DNA from: Bacteroidota bacterium
GTDB lineage: Bacteria; Bacteroidota; Bacteroidia; Chitinophagales; Chitinophagaceae
DNA: 64,000 bases
Direction of reading: 5' to 3'
Assembly: GCA_023391015.1 (NCBI GenBank)
Contig: JAEWBT010000047.1
Span: 62,001-126,000 of the forward strand
Positions within the stretch are counted from its first letter, which is position 1, and every line of letters begins with the position of its first letter. Position numbers and translations under genes: made by a program. Under the pieces are notes generated by a model. It was not told the DNA's origin. It worked only from the letters and a program-made list of their open reading frames with translations, and did no database searches. Below, one piece after another: positions 35,782-44,723 of the stretch.

Positions 35782-36328
35782 CGTCAAAGCCGCCTTCGCC
35801 GCCTGGGCTGCGTTCATAACGATGGTCTTTGTTATCGTTGGTTTTGTCCGCGATTTCAACAAGCCCGCCCCGACCGTCACCAACAATACCATTATCCAAA
35901 GCGATAGCATCCAGACGCTCAAATCCGCGCTGGTGCGAAGCGACGCTGAGAAGGCGGCTGCCGTTGGTGAAAGGGCCATGTGGCAAAACGTAGCCGAAGT
36001 GCGCCTCCAAACCATCCAATCCCTCACCGTGCCGCTCAACCGCGTGACTGATTCCGTGGCCCGCACAATGGGTGAGGTGATTACCCGAGTGGAACGCAAT
36101 GCCCAGGGGCTCAAAGACCGCGAGGCAAGCAGCCGGGCCATGTACTCCGACCTGAAAGACAGTTTAACCAAGGCGCTGTCGCAAGTGCAAGAGATTTCCG
36201 GAAAAGTAGAGCCCGATACTGTATTGGTGCCGGTGGTTGTAGAGCTTCCGGCTCATCCGATGCGGGCGCGGGACAGTACCCGACCCAAGCGCACCGGCTT
36301 TCTTTCCAGACTTTTTAATTGGCAGTAG
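35750..36328 (+). CDS. Lysis-module membrane protein with coiled coil (i-spanin-like)
   Basis: A 192-aa protein that overlaps the holin gene by 32 nt. One N-terminal membrane segment (FAAWAAFITMVFVIVGFV, about 15-33) is followed by a long helical periplasmic part (residues 50-160, TLKSALVRSDAEKAAAV and KDSLTKALSQVQEISG). This is the layout of an inner-membrane spanin. The small lipoprotein at 37025 would be the outer-membrane partner. The pair would fuse the membranes at lysis. Confidence 0.6.
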   Translation: MTQHHQTRRRSVKAAFAAWAAFITMVFVIVGFVRDFNKPAPTVTNNTIIQSDSIQTLKSALVRSDAEKAAAVGERAMWQNVAEVRLQTIQSLTVPLNRVTDSVARTMGEVITRVERNAQGLKDREASSRAMYSDLKDSLTKALSQVQEISGKVEPDTVLVPVVVELPAHPMRARDSTRPKRTGFLSRLFNWQ

Positions 36329-36330
36329 CC

Positions 36331-36600
36331 ATGATGCAACAGATTAAAGACGAGCTGCTCGACACGCGCTCCGTGGCCGAGCTCCAGCTGGAGTACGAAT
36401 CCAAAAAGGTGGAGTTCCAGCCGGTTTTTGACCGGGCTGTCAACGCGGCCGTGAACGAAATCGGCGGGCTCACACCGACGGCGAAGCTGATCGTCTTCCA
36501 CGTCGTGGCGTTCCTGACCGAGGCGCTGCGCGAGGAGCTTAAAAAACGTAAACCCAAAACGCTGGCTGGTCGCTTTTTTAGGTGGCTTTTCGGCGCTTAA
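36331..36600 (+). CDS. Small lysis-module protein (89 aa)
   Basis: An 89-aa protein (MMQQIKDELLDTRSVAELQL) with amphipathic helices, a moderately hydrophobic stretch (TAKLIVFHVVAFL) and a basic end (KKRKPKTLAGRFFRWLFG). It sits between the spanin-like and endolysin genes. It may associate with membranes; a second holin or antiholin is possible but unproven. Confidence 0.55.
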   Translation: MMQQIKDELLDTRSVAELQLEYESKKVEFQPVFDRAVNAAVNEIGGLTPTAKLIVFHVVAFLTEALREELKKRKPKTLAGRFFRWLFGA

Positions 36601-36612
36601 AATTTCCGGAAA

Positions 36613-37038
36613 ATGGCAGACTTTCTAACAGCACATAAACGCTCCGCCGTCCACGAAGGCGGGTGGTGCGACGTACCCGGCGACGCTGGCGGCGAAACAT
36701 ATAAAGGCATTGCCCGCACCCGGCACCCGGGCTGGGCGGGCTGGGCAATCGTGGACGCATGGAAAAAGAAAAACGGACGCCCAAAACACAATTCTGTTAT
36801 CCCGGACGACACGCTCAATCGCATGGTTCTTAGCTTTTACAAGCAGCAGTTTTGGGACAAGGTGTGGGGCGATAAGATCCAATCGCAAGCCTACGCCAAC
36901 GAGCTGTATGATATGGCCGTAAATGCCGGAACAAAAGCAGCAATCATGCTGGCACAGTCGCATCTGGAGCAGGTGCAGTCCGGAGCCATGAGCAATCACT
37001 TACTCGATAAAATCAACAACCGCAATGCAACTGCTTAA
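36613..37038 (+). CDS. Endolysin, glycoside hydrolase family 108-like
   Basis: A 141-aa lysozyme-like protein. The N-terminal signature TAHKRSAVHEGGWCDVPGDAGGETYKGIAR has the catalytic Glu at residue 15 (HEGGW) of GH108 muramidases. Later motifs VLSFYKQQFWDKVWGDKI and ELYDMAVNAGTKAA are also typical. The C-terminal peptidoglycan-binding part of longer members is mostly absent, so this is a short version. It has no signal peptide and depends on the holin. Overlaps the spanin lipoprotein gene by 14 nt. Confidence 0.9.
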   Translation: MADFLTAHKRSAVHEGGWCDVPGDAGGETYKGIARTRHPGWAGWAIVDAWKKKNGRPKHNSVIPDDTLNRMVLSFYKQQFWDKVWGDKIQSQAYANELYDMAVNAGTKAAIMLAQSHLEQVQSGAMSNHLLDKINNRNATA

Positions 37039-37396
37039 AATCTTTCTTCCGCTTGTGCTGCTTATTGCCTGCAACCGCAGCATTGCTCCTACCAAGTGCC
37101 CGCCCTGTCCAGAAATTGTGCGCGTTCCGCAAGCATTTCCGATCCGCGACACTGTTTTTGTTCCGGACCTGCAATGCCAGGCGCTTCTGGAAATCACCGC
37201 GCGGGAACGGGATTCTTTCGCGGAAATTTCCGGAAATTTCGCTGTTTTGGCGAAGCGCAACGACAGCCTGCACAGCCGGCTGCTGGTGACGGATTACAAG
37301 TTGGAGCGGGTGGGGTATTACCTGCGCATCGTGAACCGGAATCCGAGCCAAGTGAAGTTTTTGAGGGGGTGGCTGAATCGGGCGCTGGCGGAGTAG
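37025..37396 (+). CDS. Rz1-like outer-membrane spanin lipoprotein
   Basis: A 123-aa protein with a type II signal peptide: MQLLKIFLPLVLLIAC, lipobox LLIA-C with Cys16. After it comes a Pro-rich segment (APTKCPPCPEIVRVPQAFP), usual for o-spanins, then a helical region (QCQALLEITARERDSF). It overlaps the endolysin gene by 14 nt. This protein and the coiled-coil membrane protein at 35750 would form the two-part spanin. Confidence 0.75.
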   Translation: MQLLKIFLPLVLLIACNRSIAPTKCPPCPEIVRVPQAFPIRDTVFVPDLQCQALLEITARERDSFAEISGNFAVLAKRNDSLHSRLLVTDYKLERVGYYLRIVNRNPSQVKFLRGWLNRALAE

Positions 37397-37738
37397 GGGT
37401 TGCACTTCTGTTCTGGATACTTTTAGGTTTAGATACTTTTGAGACTGTGGCGACAACGTAGTATGGAAGGCGGACTTTACCTAAAATAATTTCTCCCGGA
37501 CACCCACATCTTTCAACTATGGAATCTTCCAATCGTTATTAATTGTGCGTGACAAGGACGTGGCGTACTAGGCTATTGCACAGGGTTTTAGTGGATCGCA
37601 CTTCCATCAGAATAAGCCCCTGTTAACCTATTTGGAATTCCACTGTCTACTTATTAGTTTAGCGTCCTACTCATGGAATCTAAGCTGACGATAGGTAATT
37701 CAACTATACCTTCTCACTGTAGCAGGTAACCCAATCTT
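37397..37738. other. Intergenic spacer between lysis genes and AT-rich cargo
   Basis: 342 bp with no convincing gene. The sequence turns from GC-rich to AT-rich within this stretch. GATACTTTT occurs twice (37419, 37434). The last 100 bp before the ATG at 37739 probably hold the cargo promoter, but no clear TAnnTTTG box was assigned. Confidence 0.5.
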
Positions 37739-38419
37739 ATGAGCAAGAGATTCAATTTCGCAATCAATAAATTATCGCTTGATGGCCTCTCAACTAAGAA
37801 GCTAAATATGCTACTTAATGATGCCCCATATAGCGATGATTCTGGCGTGGGTATCTTAGAGAGTAATTCTGAAAGCAATGTGGTATCTAGCCTATTGCTA
37901 AAAAGATTACCCACATTCATAGATGCTTATAACCAAGCCACAGGAGAGCTGGAAAAAAGCCAGATTTTCGTATTTAAGGAGGTGGTGTTTTACGTTGACA
38001 TAAAGTATAGCTTGGTGTATAGTATGGGTAATAGCACAAGCCTGTCTTACGTAAGATCTTTACTGAAAAGCATATTGGGGGAAGTGTCGTTTACCGCTAC
38101 AGATATCTCCCCCTATAAGGTGTTTAATAAGTTTTTGGAGGAAGAAGTGCAAGCCACTGTTGAGGAAGTATGTATAAACGAATATAATCTTAACAATAGG
38201 GCTATAGGGAAATTTACAGCTAAAATTTTGGATGCTGAGATAGCTGGTGAACTGGTTGATCTCTATAAAGAGGATGTTGTTAGAATTGTATTCAATATTC
38301 AAGAAGAATACGGCAATAGCTTTACTTTGTTTATCCATAACAACAATGCCCTTAGCATCACTTGCGACCCAGACGATGTGTCCAGTAATTTTGAAACAAT
38401 TAAAAGCATCCTCTTCTAA
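37739..38419 (+). CDS. Cargo operon protein 1, unknown function (226 aa)
   Basis: First gene of a three-gene AT-rich operon. The 226-aa protein starts MSKRFNFAINKLSLDG. It is mixed alpha/beta: a helical N-terminal half, strands VVFYVDIKYSLVYSM, then IGKFTAKILDAEIAGEL, DVVRIVFNIQEEYGNSFTLF and a C-terminal helix. No catalytic motif, signal peptide or membrane segment is evident. With a nuclease gene 3 bp downstream, it may be a sensor, adaptor or immunity factor, by inference. No TTCCGGAA and different codon use mark recent acquisition. Confidence 0.7.
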   Translation: MSKRFNFAINKLSLDGLSTKKLNMLLNDAPYSDDSGVGILESNSESNVVSSLLLKRLPTFIDAYNQATGELEKSQIFVFKEVVFYVDIKYSLVYSMGNSTSLSYVRSLLKSILGEVSFTATDISPYKVFNKFLEEEVQATVEEVCINEYNLNNRAIGKFTAKILDAEIAGELVDLYKEDVVRIVFNIQEEYGNSFTLFIHNNNALSITCDPDDVSSNFETIKSILF

Positions 38420-38422
38420 ATT

Positions 38423-39340
38423 TTGGCTGAAGATCAAGGCATAAACGGAGCCATCTGGAACAATGAAGCTGCTATCCTATTGAAAAGATTAGGGTGGGAG
38501 CAGGTTGGAGATTCTGAGATTGACATTCCTACTGATGAGGACAAATACAGAGGAATCGACAGGATATTCAAGTATCAAGACGCACGTAGATACGGATCGC
38601 GTGAGTCAACTGTTTTTTTAGAAGCAAAGCGGTACAATACCACTAGTTTTAACAGTGTTAAACTCCTTGAAGAATGGCTTAAAACCTTAAATACCAAACT
38701 CACTTCTACAAGAAATTCTTTGGGTTTAAGGGAGCTTTATCCAAGCTTGGCGGATACAGTAATTTCAAGCGGACTTATTGTACTTTGGTTTGCAGACACT
38801 GCGTTGTATCCAACTTTTCAAGTAAAATTCCGGGGTATTATTGAAAAGGCAAAACTTCCAAATATCTCTCATAAAGATTCTCCAAACCGTATTTATGTAA
38901 TCGATAACTATGACATTCTTCGTCTAGCTTCTATGGTGCTAGCCATAGAAGAATATAACAGCAAAAATGATCTTACTCTAGAGTTTTATTATCCACAATC
39001 TGATTATTTCAAAAAACCAGCTTCCAGAAATAATGTGCTTACACTTGACTATATGTTCTCTAAAGCAGTTCTGGCTGAAGCAATAAAGGACAATAAAACT
39101 CACCGGGTTGTTTTTTATTTTGGGTCTTTGAACTTAAAATCATTTGATAGGCTTCGAGCTCTGCTAAACCATCTACAATTTATAGATAAAGATAAACCTC
39201 TTACAATATATAGATACAAGTCTGATATCGATTTTCGTAAGATTGAATCGCAAGTAGTAGGTTTGTTCTCTGGTATAGAAATAAACATCGAGAGTATGGA
39301 ATTATTTTCAGATCTTCCAAAGTTCATGCGTCTTCACTAA
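38423..39340 (+). CDS. Cargo operon protein 2, PD-(D/E)XK nuclease-like (305 aa)
   Basis: Starts at a TTG 3 bp after the previous stop; no in-frame ATG exists before residue 80, and the first residues (GINGAIWNNEAAILLKRLGW) fit the start of a restriction-type fold. The nuclease motif is YRGIDRIFKYQ (metal Asp) followed by STVFLEAKRY (E-x-K) near residues 49-72, with a helix before it. The remaining 200 residues are alpha/beta with an unknown partner domain (VVFYFGSLNLKSFDRLRALLN). Likely a DNase effector of a defence system; a GAPS4-type nuclease is one possible relative. Confidence 0.75.
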   Translation: MAEDQGINGAIWNNEAAILLKRLGWEQVGDSEIDIPTDEDKYRGIDRIFKYQDARRYGSRESTVFLEAKRYNTTSFNSVKLLEEWLKTLNTKLTSTRNSLGLRELYPSLADTVISSGLIVLWFADTALYPTFQVKFRGIIEKAKLPNISHKDSPNRIYVIDNYDILRLASMVLAIEEYNSKNDLTLEFYYPQSDYFKKPASRNNVLTLDYMFSKAVLAEAIKDNKTHRVVFYFGSLNLKSFDRLRALLNHLQFIDKDKPLTIYRYKSDIDFRKIESQVVGLFSGIEINIESMELFSDLPKFMRLH

Positions 39341-39343
39341 CTA

Positions 39344-40492
39344 ATGGACATTAATTCTGTTTATCCTTCGAGCTACGAATTGTTGGAGGTTTTTACCCAC
39401 ATTGGGGATCGCACTTTTCTTAATTCTTTTGCACAATCAAGAGGCATCTTTATTACAAATGTCAATAAGGAAGAACTCTCCGTTGAGTTATCGCATCTGT
39501 TTTATGATGAAGACGATATCGAATTTTTAAGAAAGAGGGCTTTTGAGATTCACTCTACACAAAATCTAAGTGGCTTCATTGTGAAGTCACATGGTAAAAA
39601 GGACTTTAGTTTAAAGAAGATCTACGACGGTCTTTTTGAAAATGGCGTTTCAATACCTGGGATGAAAATTAGCGAGCTTATCGCACAAAATTCTGATGAG
39701 GATTATGATTTCAAGGGAGTAATTGAGTATTCTAAAAGTAGACCTGGAAAAGTAGCTCTTCTGCAAAATGAAGTGCACGCTTTCGATTTTTATTTAAAAG
39801 AGTTAGACGACAATAATTGGCGAGTTGAGATTGACTGTGGCGTATCATCTGATACAGCAATGCTAAAAAAGGTTCTAGGTAAAGGAATTCCAAGTATTGA
39901 CAAAGAGATTGAGGAAATAGACCAAGATTTGCTTCGTACTGAACAGACCATCGCATTCTTTGATGAACTTGCCAAATCAGGTCTTGATGCGTCGGAATGG
40001 AAATTTGCTGAGGTAACAAATATTACGATCAAGCAGGCAAAAAGAAGCAAATCAGACACTGAGAATAATGAGAAAACGGACGAAGAGGAGGATTCCGTAG
40101 AGATTGAGGAATCTGAAGTAACTGGAATATCGCAGGCTATTCTAGATGGCAATCAATTAAGAGAGCATCCATTTGTGCAAGACTGCGTAAAAAACGGCTA
40201 TAGATTTCACTCCATGACTTACAAATATGAAAGCGCAAATCAAGGATTACGAGTTCTGATAAAGGCTGAATTTAAAGGAAGGCCAAAAGTTTTTGAGGTT
40301 GGAATAGCCCAAGTATTTAGAGCAGAAGGACTATCTGCAGAATGGAAACCGTTTAGTTTAAAAGGTTTAGAGCATAGGAAAATGCGTTCTGTATTTTGGA
40401 ACAATTCAAGAATGACGTTTAATACAGTAAGGTTGGGCAACCTAAAATCGGAGGCAAATAAATCGGCCATAGCCGAAAAAGAACCAAAATAA
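39344..40492 (+). CDS. Cargo operon protein 3, unknown function (382 aa)
   Basis: ATG 3 bp after the nuclease stop. The 382-aa protein begins with a helical domain (SYELLEVFTHIGDRTFLNSFAQSRGIF, VELSHLFYDEDDIEFLRKRAF) that resembles a DNA-binding or adaptor module. A long acidic segment follows at about 230-260 (DTENNEKTDEEEDSVEIEE), and a C-terminal beta-rich domain (MTYKYESANQGLRVLIKAEF) at 285-350. No enzyme motif is visible. Tight coupling suggests a complex with the nuclease. If the pair is GAPS4-like, this would be the b subunit, but I cannot confirm that. Confidence 0.7.
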   Translation: MDINSVYPSSYELLEVFTHIGDRTFLNSFAQSRGIFITNVNKEELSVELSHLFYDEDDIEFLRKRAFEIHSTQNLSGFIVKSHGKKDFSLKKIYDGLFENGVSIPGMKISELIAQNSDEDYDFKGVIEYSKSRPGKVALLQNEVHAFDFYLKELDDNNWRVEIDCGVSSDTAMLKKVLGKGIPSIDKEIEEIDQDLLRTEQTIAFFDELAKSGLDASEWKFAEVTNITIKQAKRSKSDTENNEKTDEEEDSVEIEESEVTGISQAILDGNQLREHPFVQDCVKNGYRFHSMTYKYESANQGLRVLIKAEFKGRPKVFEVGIAQVFRAEGLSAEWKPFSLKGLEHRKMRSVFWNNSRMTFNTVRLGNLKSEANKSAIAEKEPK

Positions 40493-40538
40493 TGCCTTCT
40501 TATTGGATCAATACAGCAGTCTAAAAACTGCTGCATTT

Positions 40539-40733
40539 TCATTCCCGGAAATCCTCATCGGCGCTATCCGGCACCACAATCCCCAGCTCCTCATCGCTTG
40601 GCGTGTAATCGCCAGCAAAATTGTAGCCTTCGTAAAAGCTGGCCACGCTGCCAGGCTCGCTGAACACAGCGCACAGTGCTACGAATAGCGCGTAAGCGAG
40701 AAGGAAAATAAATACAAGATTGAGGCGGCGCAT
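40539..40733 (-). CDS. Small secreted or membrane protein (64 aa)
   Basis: A 64-aa reverse-strand protein with an N-terminal hydrophobic segment (RRLNLVFIFLLAYALFVALCAVF), then an acidic, Pro/Asp/Glu-rich tail ending ADEDFRE. The DNA is GC-richer than the genes on both sides. It may be a leftover of the phage backbone between two cargo insertions. No family recognised. Confidence 0.5.
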   Translation of the reverse strand: MRRLNLVFIFLLAYALFVALCAVFSEPGSVASFYEGYNFAGDYTPSDEELGIVVPDSADEDFRE

Positions 40734-40928
40734 GGCTAATCTTCTTTAAACTGGTCAATAATTTTCTACGTTTTCAGAAAACAAGACCCCAAGGTAGAGA
40801 TATGCTGTACAAGAACAAAGTCGCATGCTGCTAAATGTGTGCAAACATAACAATAATATTTTTTAAAAATTTTGCTATTTTTTCCCCATTTTTGAAATGT
40901 CGTATAAAACCAACGGCATTTTCTTGAA

Positions 40929-43900
40929 ATGAAGAGTTGCTTTTCGTTTTCGTATCGGTTCCGCTTATTGAAAGTTCCTAAGATCAAGCAGAGGCGGTTC
41001 CTTTTATACACAAATCTTTGTCTTTTGCTATTAAGTCTTTGCGGCCAAAATATTGCCCAAGCGCAGTTTAGCCGTAGCGATAATAAATCTTCCAATGTAT
41101 ACAGACATAACTACCAGCGAATGGCTTTAGGTTCATCTACGACTTTTGAGATACGAGGCGGCTATTTGTGGGGTTGGGGGTTTAACTACCATGGACAAAT
41201 AGGTGATGGTACACATGGCGCGAATGCTAACAAACCAATTCCCGTTCTTGTTAATTCGGACGATGATTGGGTACTTGTATCATCAGGATTCTATCACACC
41301 GCAGCTTTAAAAAGCGACGGTAGCCTGTGGACTTGGGGAAATAATACTTACGGCCAGCTGGGTGATGGCACTGATGGTATAAGTACCAGTAAGTATGTCC
41401 CTACTAGGATTGGCCGAGACAACGATTGGGTAAGCGTTAGTGTGGGTGTTAATCATACTGTAGGGTTGAAGAGCGATGGGAGTCTATGGGCATGGGGACT
41501 GAACTACCATGGTCAACTAGGCATTGGTACTAACGGTACTGCTGCTAACCCAAATATTGCAGACAGAAAAACTCCTACAAGGGTTGGTAGAGATAATGAT
41601 TGGGTGCATATTTCAGTAGGAACTAACAGTAGTGCAGCTCTAAAAAGCAATGGGACTTTATGGACTTGGGGAAAGAATGAGCATGGCGAGCTTGGCATCG
41701 GCACTGGTGGCTTTGGTACTGATGAGAATGTACCCACTCAAGTTGGTAAAGATCAAAAAGATAATTGGGTGAGTGTTTCGCTGAAAGGGCTGCATGCAGT
41801 AGCGCTAAAAAGTGATGGGACTTTATGGACTTGGGGTTGGAATGGTTATGGCCAATTAGGAAATGGCCATCATGCCACTTTTCCGAATCTTAACACTTAT
41901 GATGTATACCTGCCCATTAGAATAGGTAAAGACAATGACTGGGTAAGTGCTTCAGCAAGTTTTTTCAATACCGTAGCGCTCAAAAGTGATGGTAGCTTGT
42001 GGACATGGGGAAATAATACTTACGGCCAATTAGGGATTGATACCAATGGAGTTGGCACTACTAATGGCACAGGTACAGATAGGGATATTCCTACAAGGGT
42101 TGGTAGAGACAATGATTGGATTAGCGTAGATGCAGGAGATAGCTATACGGGAGCATTAAAAAGCAATGGGGATTTGTATTTGTGGGGCTTCAACTCACAC
42201 GGGAACCTAGGTTATATGACAAGTGGAACCGTCGATACTCCCATTCGAGCTACTTCAAGTAATCGCGACTGGCTTCAAGTAGCAACGGGGGGTGATCATA
42301 CAGTAGCATTAAGAAGTGACGGCACTCTCTGGAGCTGGGGCCTTAGTGTTTATGGCCAATTGGGAGATGGGACTTACAGTACCGACGTTTATAATTTTAC
42401 CGCGCTTTTGCATAAATCTATTCCGGTACAGGTAGGTACAGACAATGATTGGGTAAGTGTAGCTGCATCAGACTATTATACCCTAGCCTTAAAGAGTGAC
42501 GGTACAATGTGGGAATGGGGAGATAATACTCTTGGTTCATTTGGGCACCCTGACATCACCGGAGGCCCATACACCAATAAACCCAAACAAATAGGAAGAG
42601 ATCATGACTGGGTAAATATCAGTGCAGGGGCTTGGCATTCTTTAGCTCTAAAAAGTGATGGCACTCTGTGGGCATGGGGAGAAAATGGAGCTGGGTGTTT
42701 TGGAAATGGGCAGGCGGGTGGTAATCCTGGAGCAGATGAAGTTGAGCCTGTTCAGTGCAGTGGCAAAGAGAATAGCGATTGGGTAAGTATTTCTGCTTCA
42801 GCACGTTTCTCTGTAGGGCTGAAAAGTGACGGTAGCTTATGGAGCTGGGGAGATAATGAAAGAGGTCAGCTTGGGCTTGGCTACCAAGGTGGTACACACT
42901 TGATACCATTTCAAATCATCATAGGTAAGGATTATGATTGGACAACTATTTCAACGGGTGGTGATCACACTCTTGCCCTAAAAAGTAATGGCACTTTGTG
43001 GAGTTGGGGCCATAATAGTAATGGACAACTGGGCATTGGCGGTACACCCGGCACCTACTCATACAAGCTATCGCCAGAATATGTGATTAGCAAAGATGCG
43101 TGGATAAATATTATGGGAGGAGGTGCGCACAGTGCTGGCTTAAACGCGAGTGGCGAACTGTGGAACTGGGGAAGCAATTATACTGGCCAACTGGGAAATA
43201 CACTCAACTATAATGACGTACCTGTTCCCACTATTATAACTAAAGAAGTAATTGCCTTGTCAAAAGGACTTAACAGCACCCAAAGTGGTATAATTAGAAA
43301 GAACCGGGCTAACATTTGTATGACTGGCAGTAATATTTACGGTCAATTAGGAGACGGTACAACTACTAACACTAACAGCTTTAGTTGCTCCAACTCCATT
43401 TGCCGTGCTCACACCATACTTGATGTGGCTTCCGCTCCAGCATCTCAGATTCAACCTTTAGCCGGCTTTGATAATCCAACTAATTTTCAAAAAGACTGCC
43501 AACTTATTGCTACTGTTATGCCCTCCGGAGTGGAACCAGTAATGGGTGACTTCACAGCTCAAGTGTTTATCGAAAATCCTCCCGCAGTACCTCCAGTACC
43601 CACGTATAATGGACGAGAATATGTAGCTCGACACTATGATCTACAGCCTGATCCTAATGTCAACTCTCTTGACAATACCGCTGAAGTTACCTTGTATTTT
43701 ACGCAGCAAGAGTTCGATGATTACAATAATGCCAATGCTGGTGCCAGCGGAGATTTACCTAGTACGCCTACAAATGGTACTACTGAGGTACGGGTTAGTT
43801 TGTATCGGGGTATACCAACTGGTAGTGGTTGTTTGCCTTCTGATTACGATCCTAACGCTTGGGCTGGTGCTTCTCCTGCACAGGAATTGCTCACACCTTT

Positions 43901-44348
43901 ATCTGTAGAATGGGACTATAACCACTCATACTGGAAGGTACGATTAAGCGTTACCGGATTTGGAGGTTTTTTCCTCCATGGTGACAATGGTAACGTATTA
44001 AGACCAGTTTCTGGAAGCACTACCAGTAATGCTGCTACCCTAAGTAATTTGGATAAGTCAGTCAGCCTTAAGAATGCTGTAGTCTGGAATAGCAATGTCG
44101 ATAAAGCAGGTTTACTTGAAGCAGAAAACGTAGTGCGCATTTATCCGTCTCCTGTAAATGACTACATCATTGTACAAAGTAGCACTGGAGCAGCAGTATC
44201 AGGTGTACTCACCGATATGCAAGGCAAAGTGTTGATGCAAGTAGATGCTAACAGCGGAGACCGCATCAACGTCTCAGCATTGGCATCAGGGCTGTATATG
44301 CTACGCCTGGCTGATGGCAACACATTCAAAGTAGTTATTAGACACTAA
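40929..44348 (+). CDS. Secreted RCC1-repeat protein with T9SS sorting domain (1139 aa)
   Basis: A signal peptide (LLYTNLCLLLLSLCGQNIAQA, after a long basic start) is followed by about 14 RCC1/BLIP-II type repeats of the form LWxWGxNxxGQLGDGT between residues 75 and 820, alternating with DNDWVSVS...ALKSDG; this predicts two seven-bladed beta-propellers. Residues 850-1040 are a beta-rich linker. The last 75 residues (VRIYPSPVNDYIIVQ to FKVVIRH) form a type A T9SS C-terminal sorting domain, so the protein should be exported across the outer membrane and attached or released. It has low GC, lacks TTCCGGAA and sits between lysis genes and integrase, so it is cargo. The ligand is unknown. Confidence 0.88.
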   Translation: MKSCFSFSYRFRLLKVPKIKQRRFLLYTNLCLLLLSLCGQNIAQAQFSRSDNKSSNVYRHNYQRMALGSSTTFEIRGGYLWGWGFNYHGQIGDGTHGANANKPIPVLVNSDDDWVLVSSGFYHTAALKSDGSLWTWGNNTYGQLGDGTDGISTSKYVPTRIGRDNDWVSVSVGVNHTVGLKSDGSLWAWGLNYHGQLGIGTNGTAANPNIADRKTPTRVGRDNDWVHISVGTNSSAALKSNGTLWTWGKNEHGELGIGTGGFGTDENVPTQVGKDQKDNWVSVSLKGLHAVALKSDGTLWTWGWNGYGQLGNGHHATFPNLNTYDVYLPIRIGKDNDWVSASASFFNTVALKSDGSLWTWGNNTYGQLGIDTNGVGTTNGTGTDRDIPTRVGRDNDWISVDAGDSYTGALKSNGDLYLWGFNSHGNLGYMTSGTVDTPIRATSSNRDWLQVATGGDHTVALRSDGTLWSWGLSVYGQLGDGTYSTDVYNFTALLHKSIPVQVGTDNDWVSVAASDYYTLALKSDGTMWEWGDNTLGSFGHPDITGGPYTNKPKQIGRDHDWVNISAGAWHSLALKSDGTLWAWGENGAGCFGNGQAGGNPGADEVEPVQCSGKENSDWVSISASARFSVGLKSDGSLWSWGDNERGQLGLGYQGGTHLIPFQIIIGKDYDWTTISTGGDHTLALKSNGTLWSWGHNSNGQLGIGGTPGTYSYKLSPEYVISKDAWINIMGGGAHSAGLNASGELWNWGSNYTGQLGNTLNYNDVPVPTIITKEVIALSKGLNSTQSGIIRKNRANICMTGSNIYGQLGDGTTTNTNSFSCSNSICRAHTILDVASAPASQIQPLAGFDNPTNFQKDCQLIATVMPSGVEPVMGDFTAQVFIENPPAVPPVPTYNGREYVARHYDLQPDPNVNSLDNTAEVTLYFTQQEFDDYNNANAGASGDLPSTPTNGTTEVRVSLYRGIPTGSGCLPSDYDPNAWAGASPAQELLTPLSVEWDYNHSYWKVRLSVTGFGGFFLHGDNGNVLRPVSGSTTSNAATLSNLDKSVSLKNAVVWNSNVDKAGLLEAENVVRIYPSPVNDYIIVQSSTGAAVSGVLTDMQGKVLMQVDANSGDRINVSALASGLYMLRLADGNTFKVVIRH

Positions 44349-44363
44349 TTGTTTTTCAATCGT

Positions 44364-44403
44364 AAAAACGCCCGTCCTGAGTAGTCTGAGACGGGCGTTT
44401 TTT
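44364..44403 (+). terminator. Strong terminator after the RCC1-repeat gene
   Basis: Stem AAAACGCCCGTC (44365-44376) with GACGGGCGTTTT (44390-44401), 13-nt loop, then a T-rich tail. It isolates the cargo gene from the integration genes. Confidence 0.85.
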
Positions 44404-44723
44404 ATTCTTTTTCTGCTGCCTACTGTTCCTCGGATGAGCAATATCAAAAGAAGTGAAAGTCGGTGCATTGATGGATGAGATCAAACGGCAGATGGGAAGT
44501 GTTCGTCAGTGTATGAAGCAGGAGCGCAAATCCAGCTGCTATACAACAAATCCGGAAGAGCTGCTGAAGTTGCGGATTTGAGGCTTTTATAATGGCAACA
44601 GTCAAATCCCGGAAAATGGTCAGTGACTCATGGCGGATTAAAGTTGATCCTGCGAAAACTTGTTTCCGATTTTGCGAAAAGCTACTTTGAATAAGTAAAC
44701 CAAAATCAAAGTAGCTTTGTCCT
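44404..44723. other. Intergenic stretch with possible short ORF
   Basis: 320 bp. The only candidate gene is a 36-aa ORF at 44471-44581 on the plus strand (MDEIKRQMGSVRQCMKQERK), basic and helical, perhaps a fragment of a larger regulator. A GTG at 44453 would extend it by six codons. Nothing else is evident apart from AT-rich DNA before the gene at 44724. Confidence 0.35.

Noticed and set aside
40503..40688. Plus-strand 61-aa ORF opposite the small membrane protein
   Set aside because: The minus-strand frame has a clear membrane segment and acidic tail; this one looks like a shadow.
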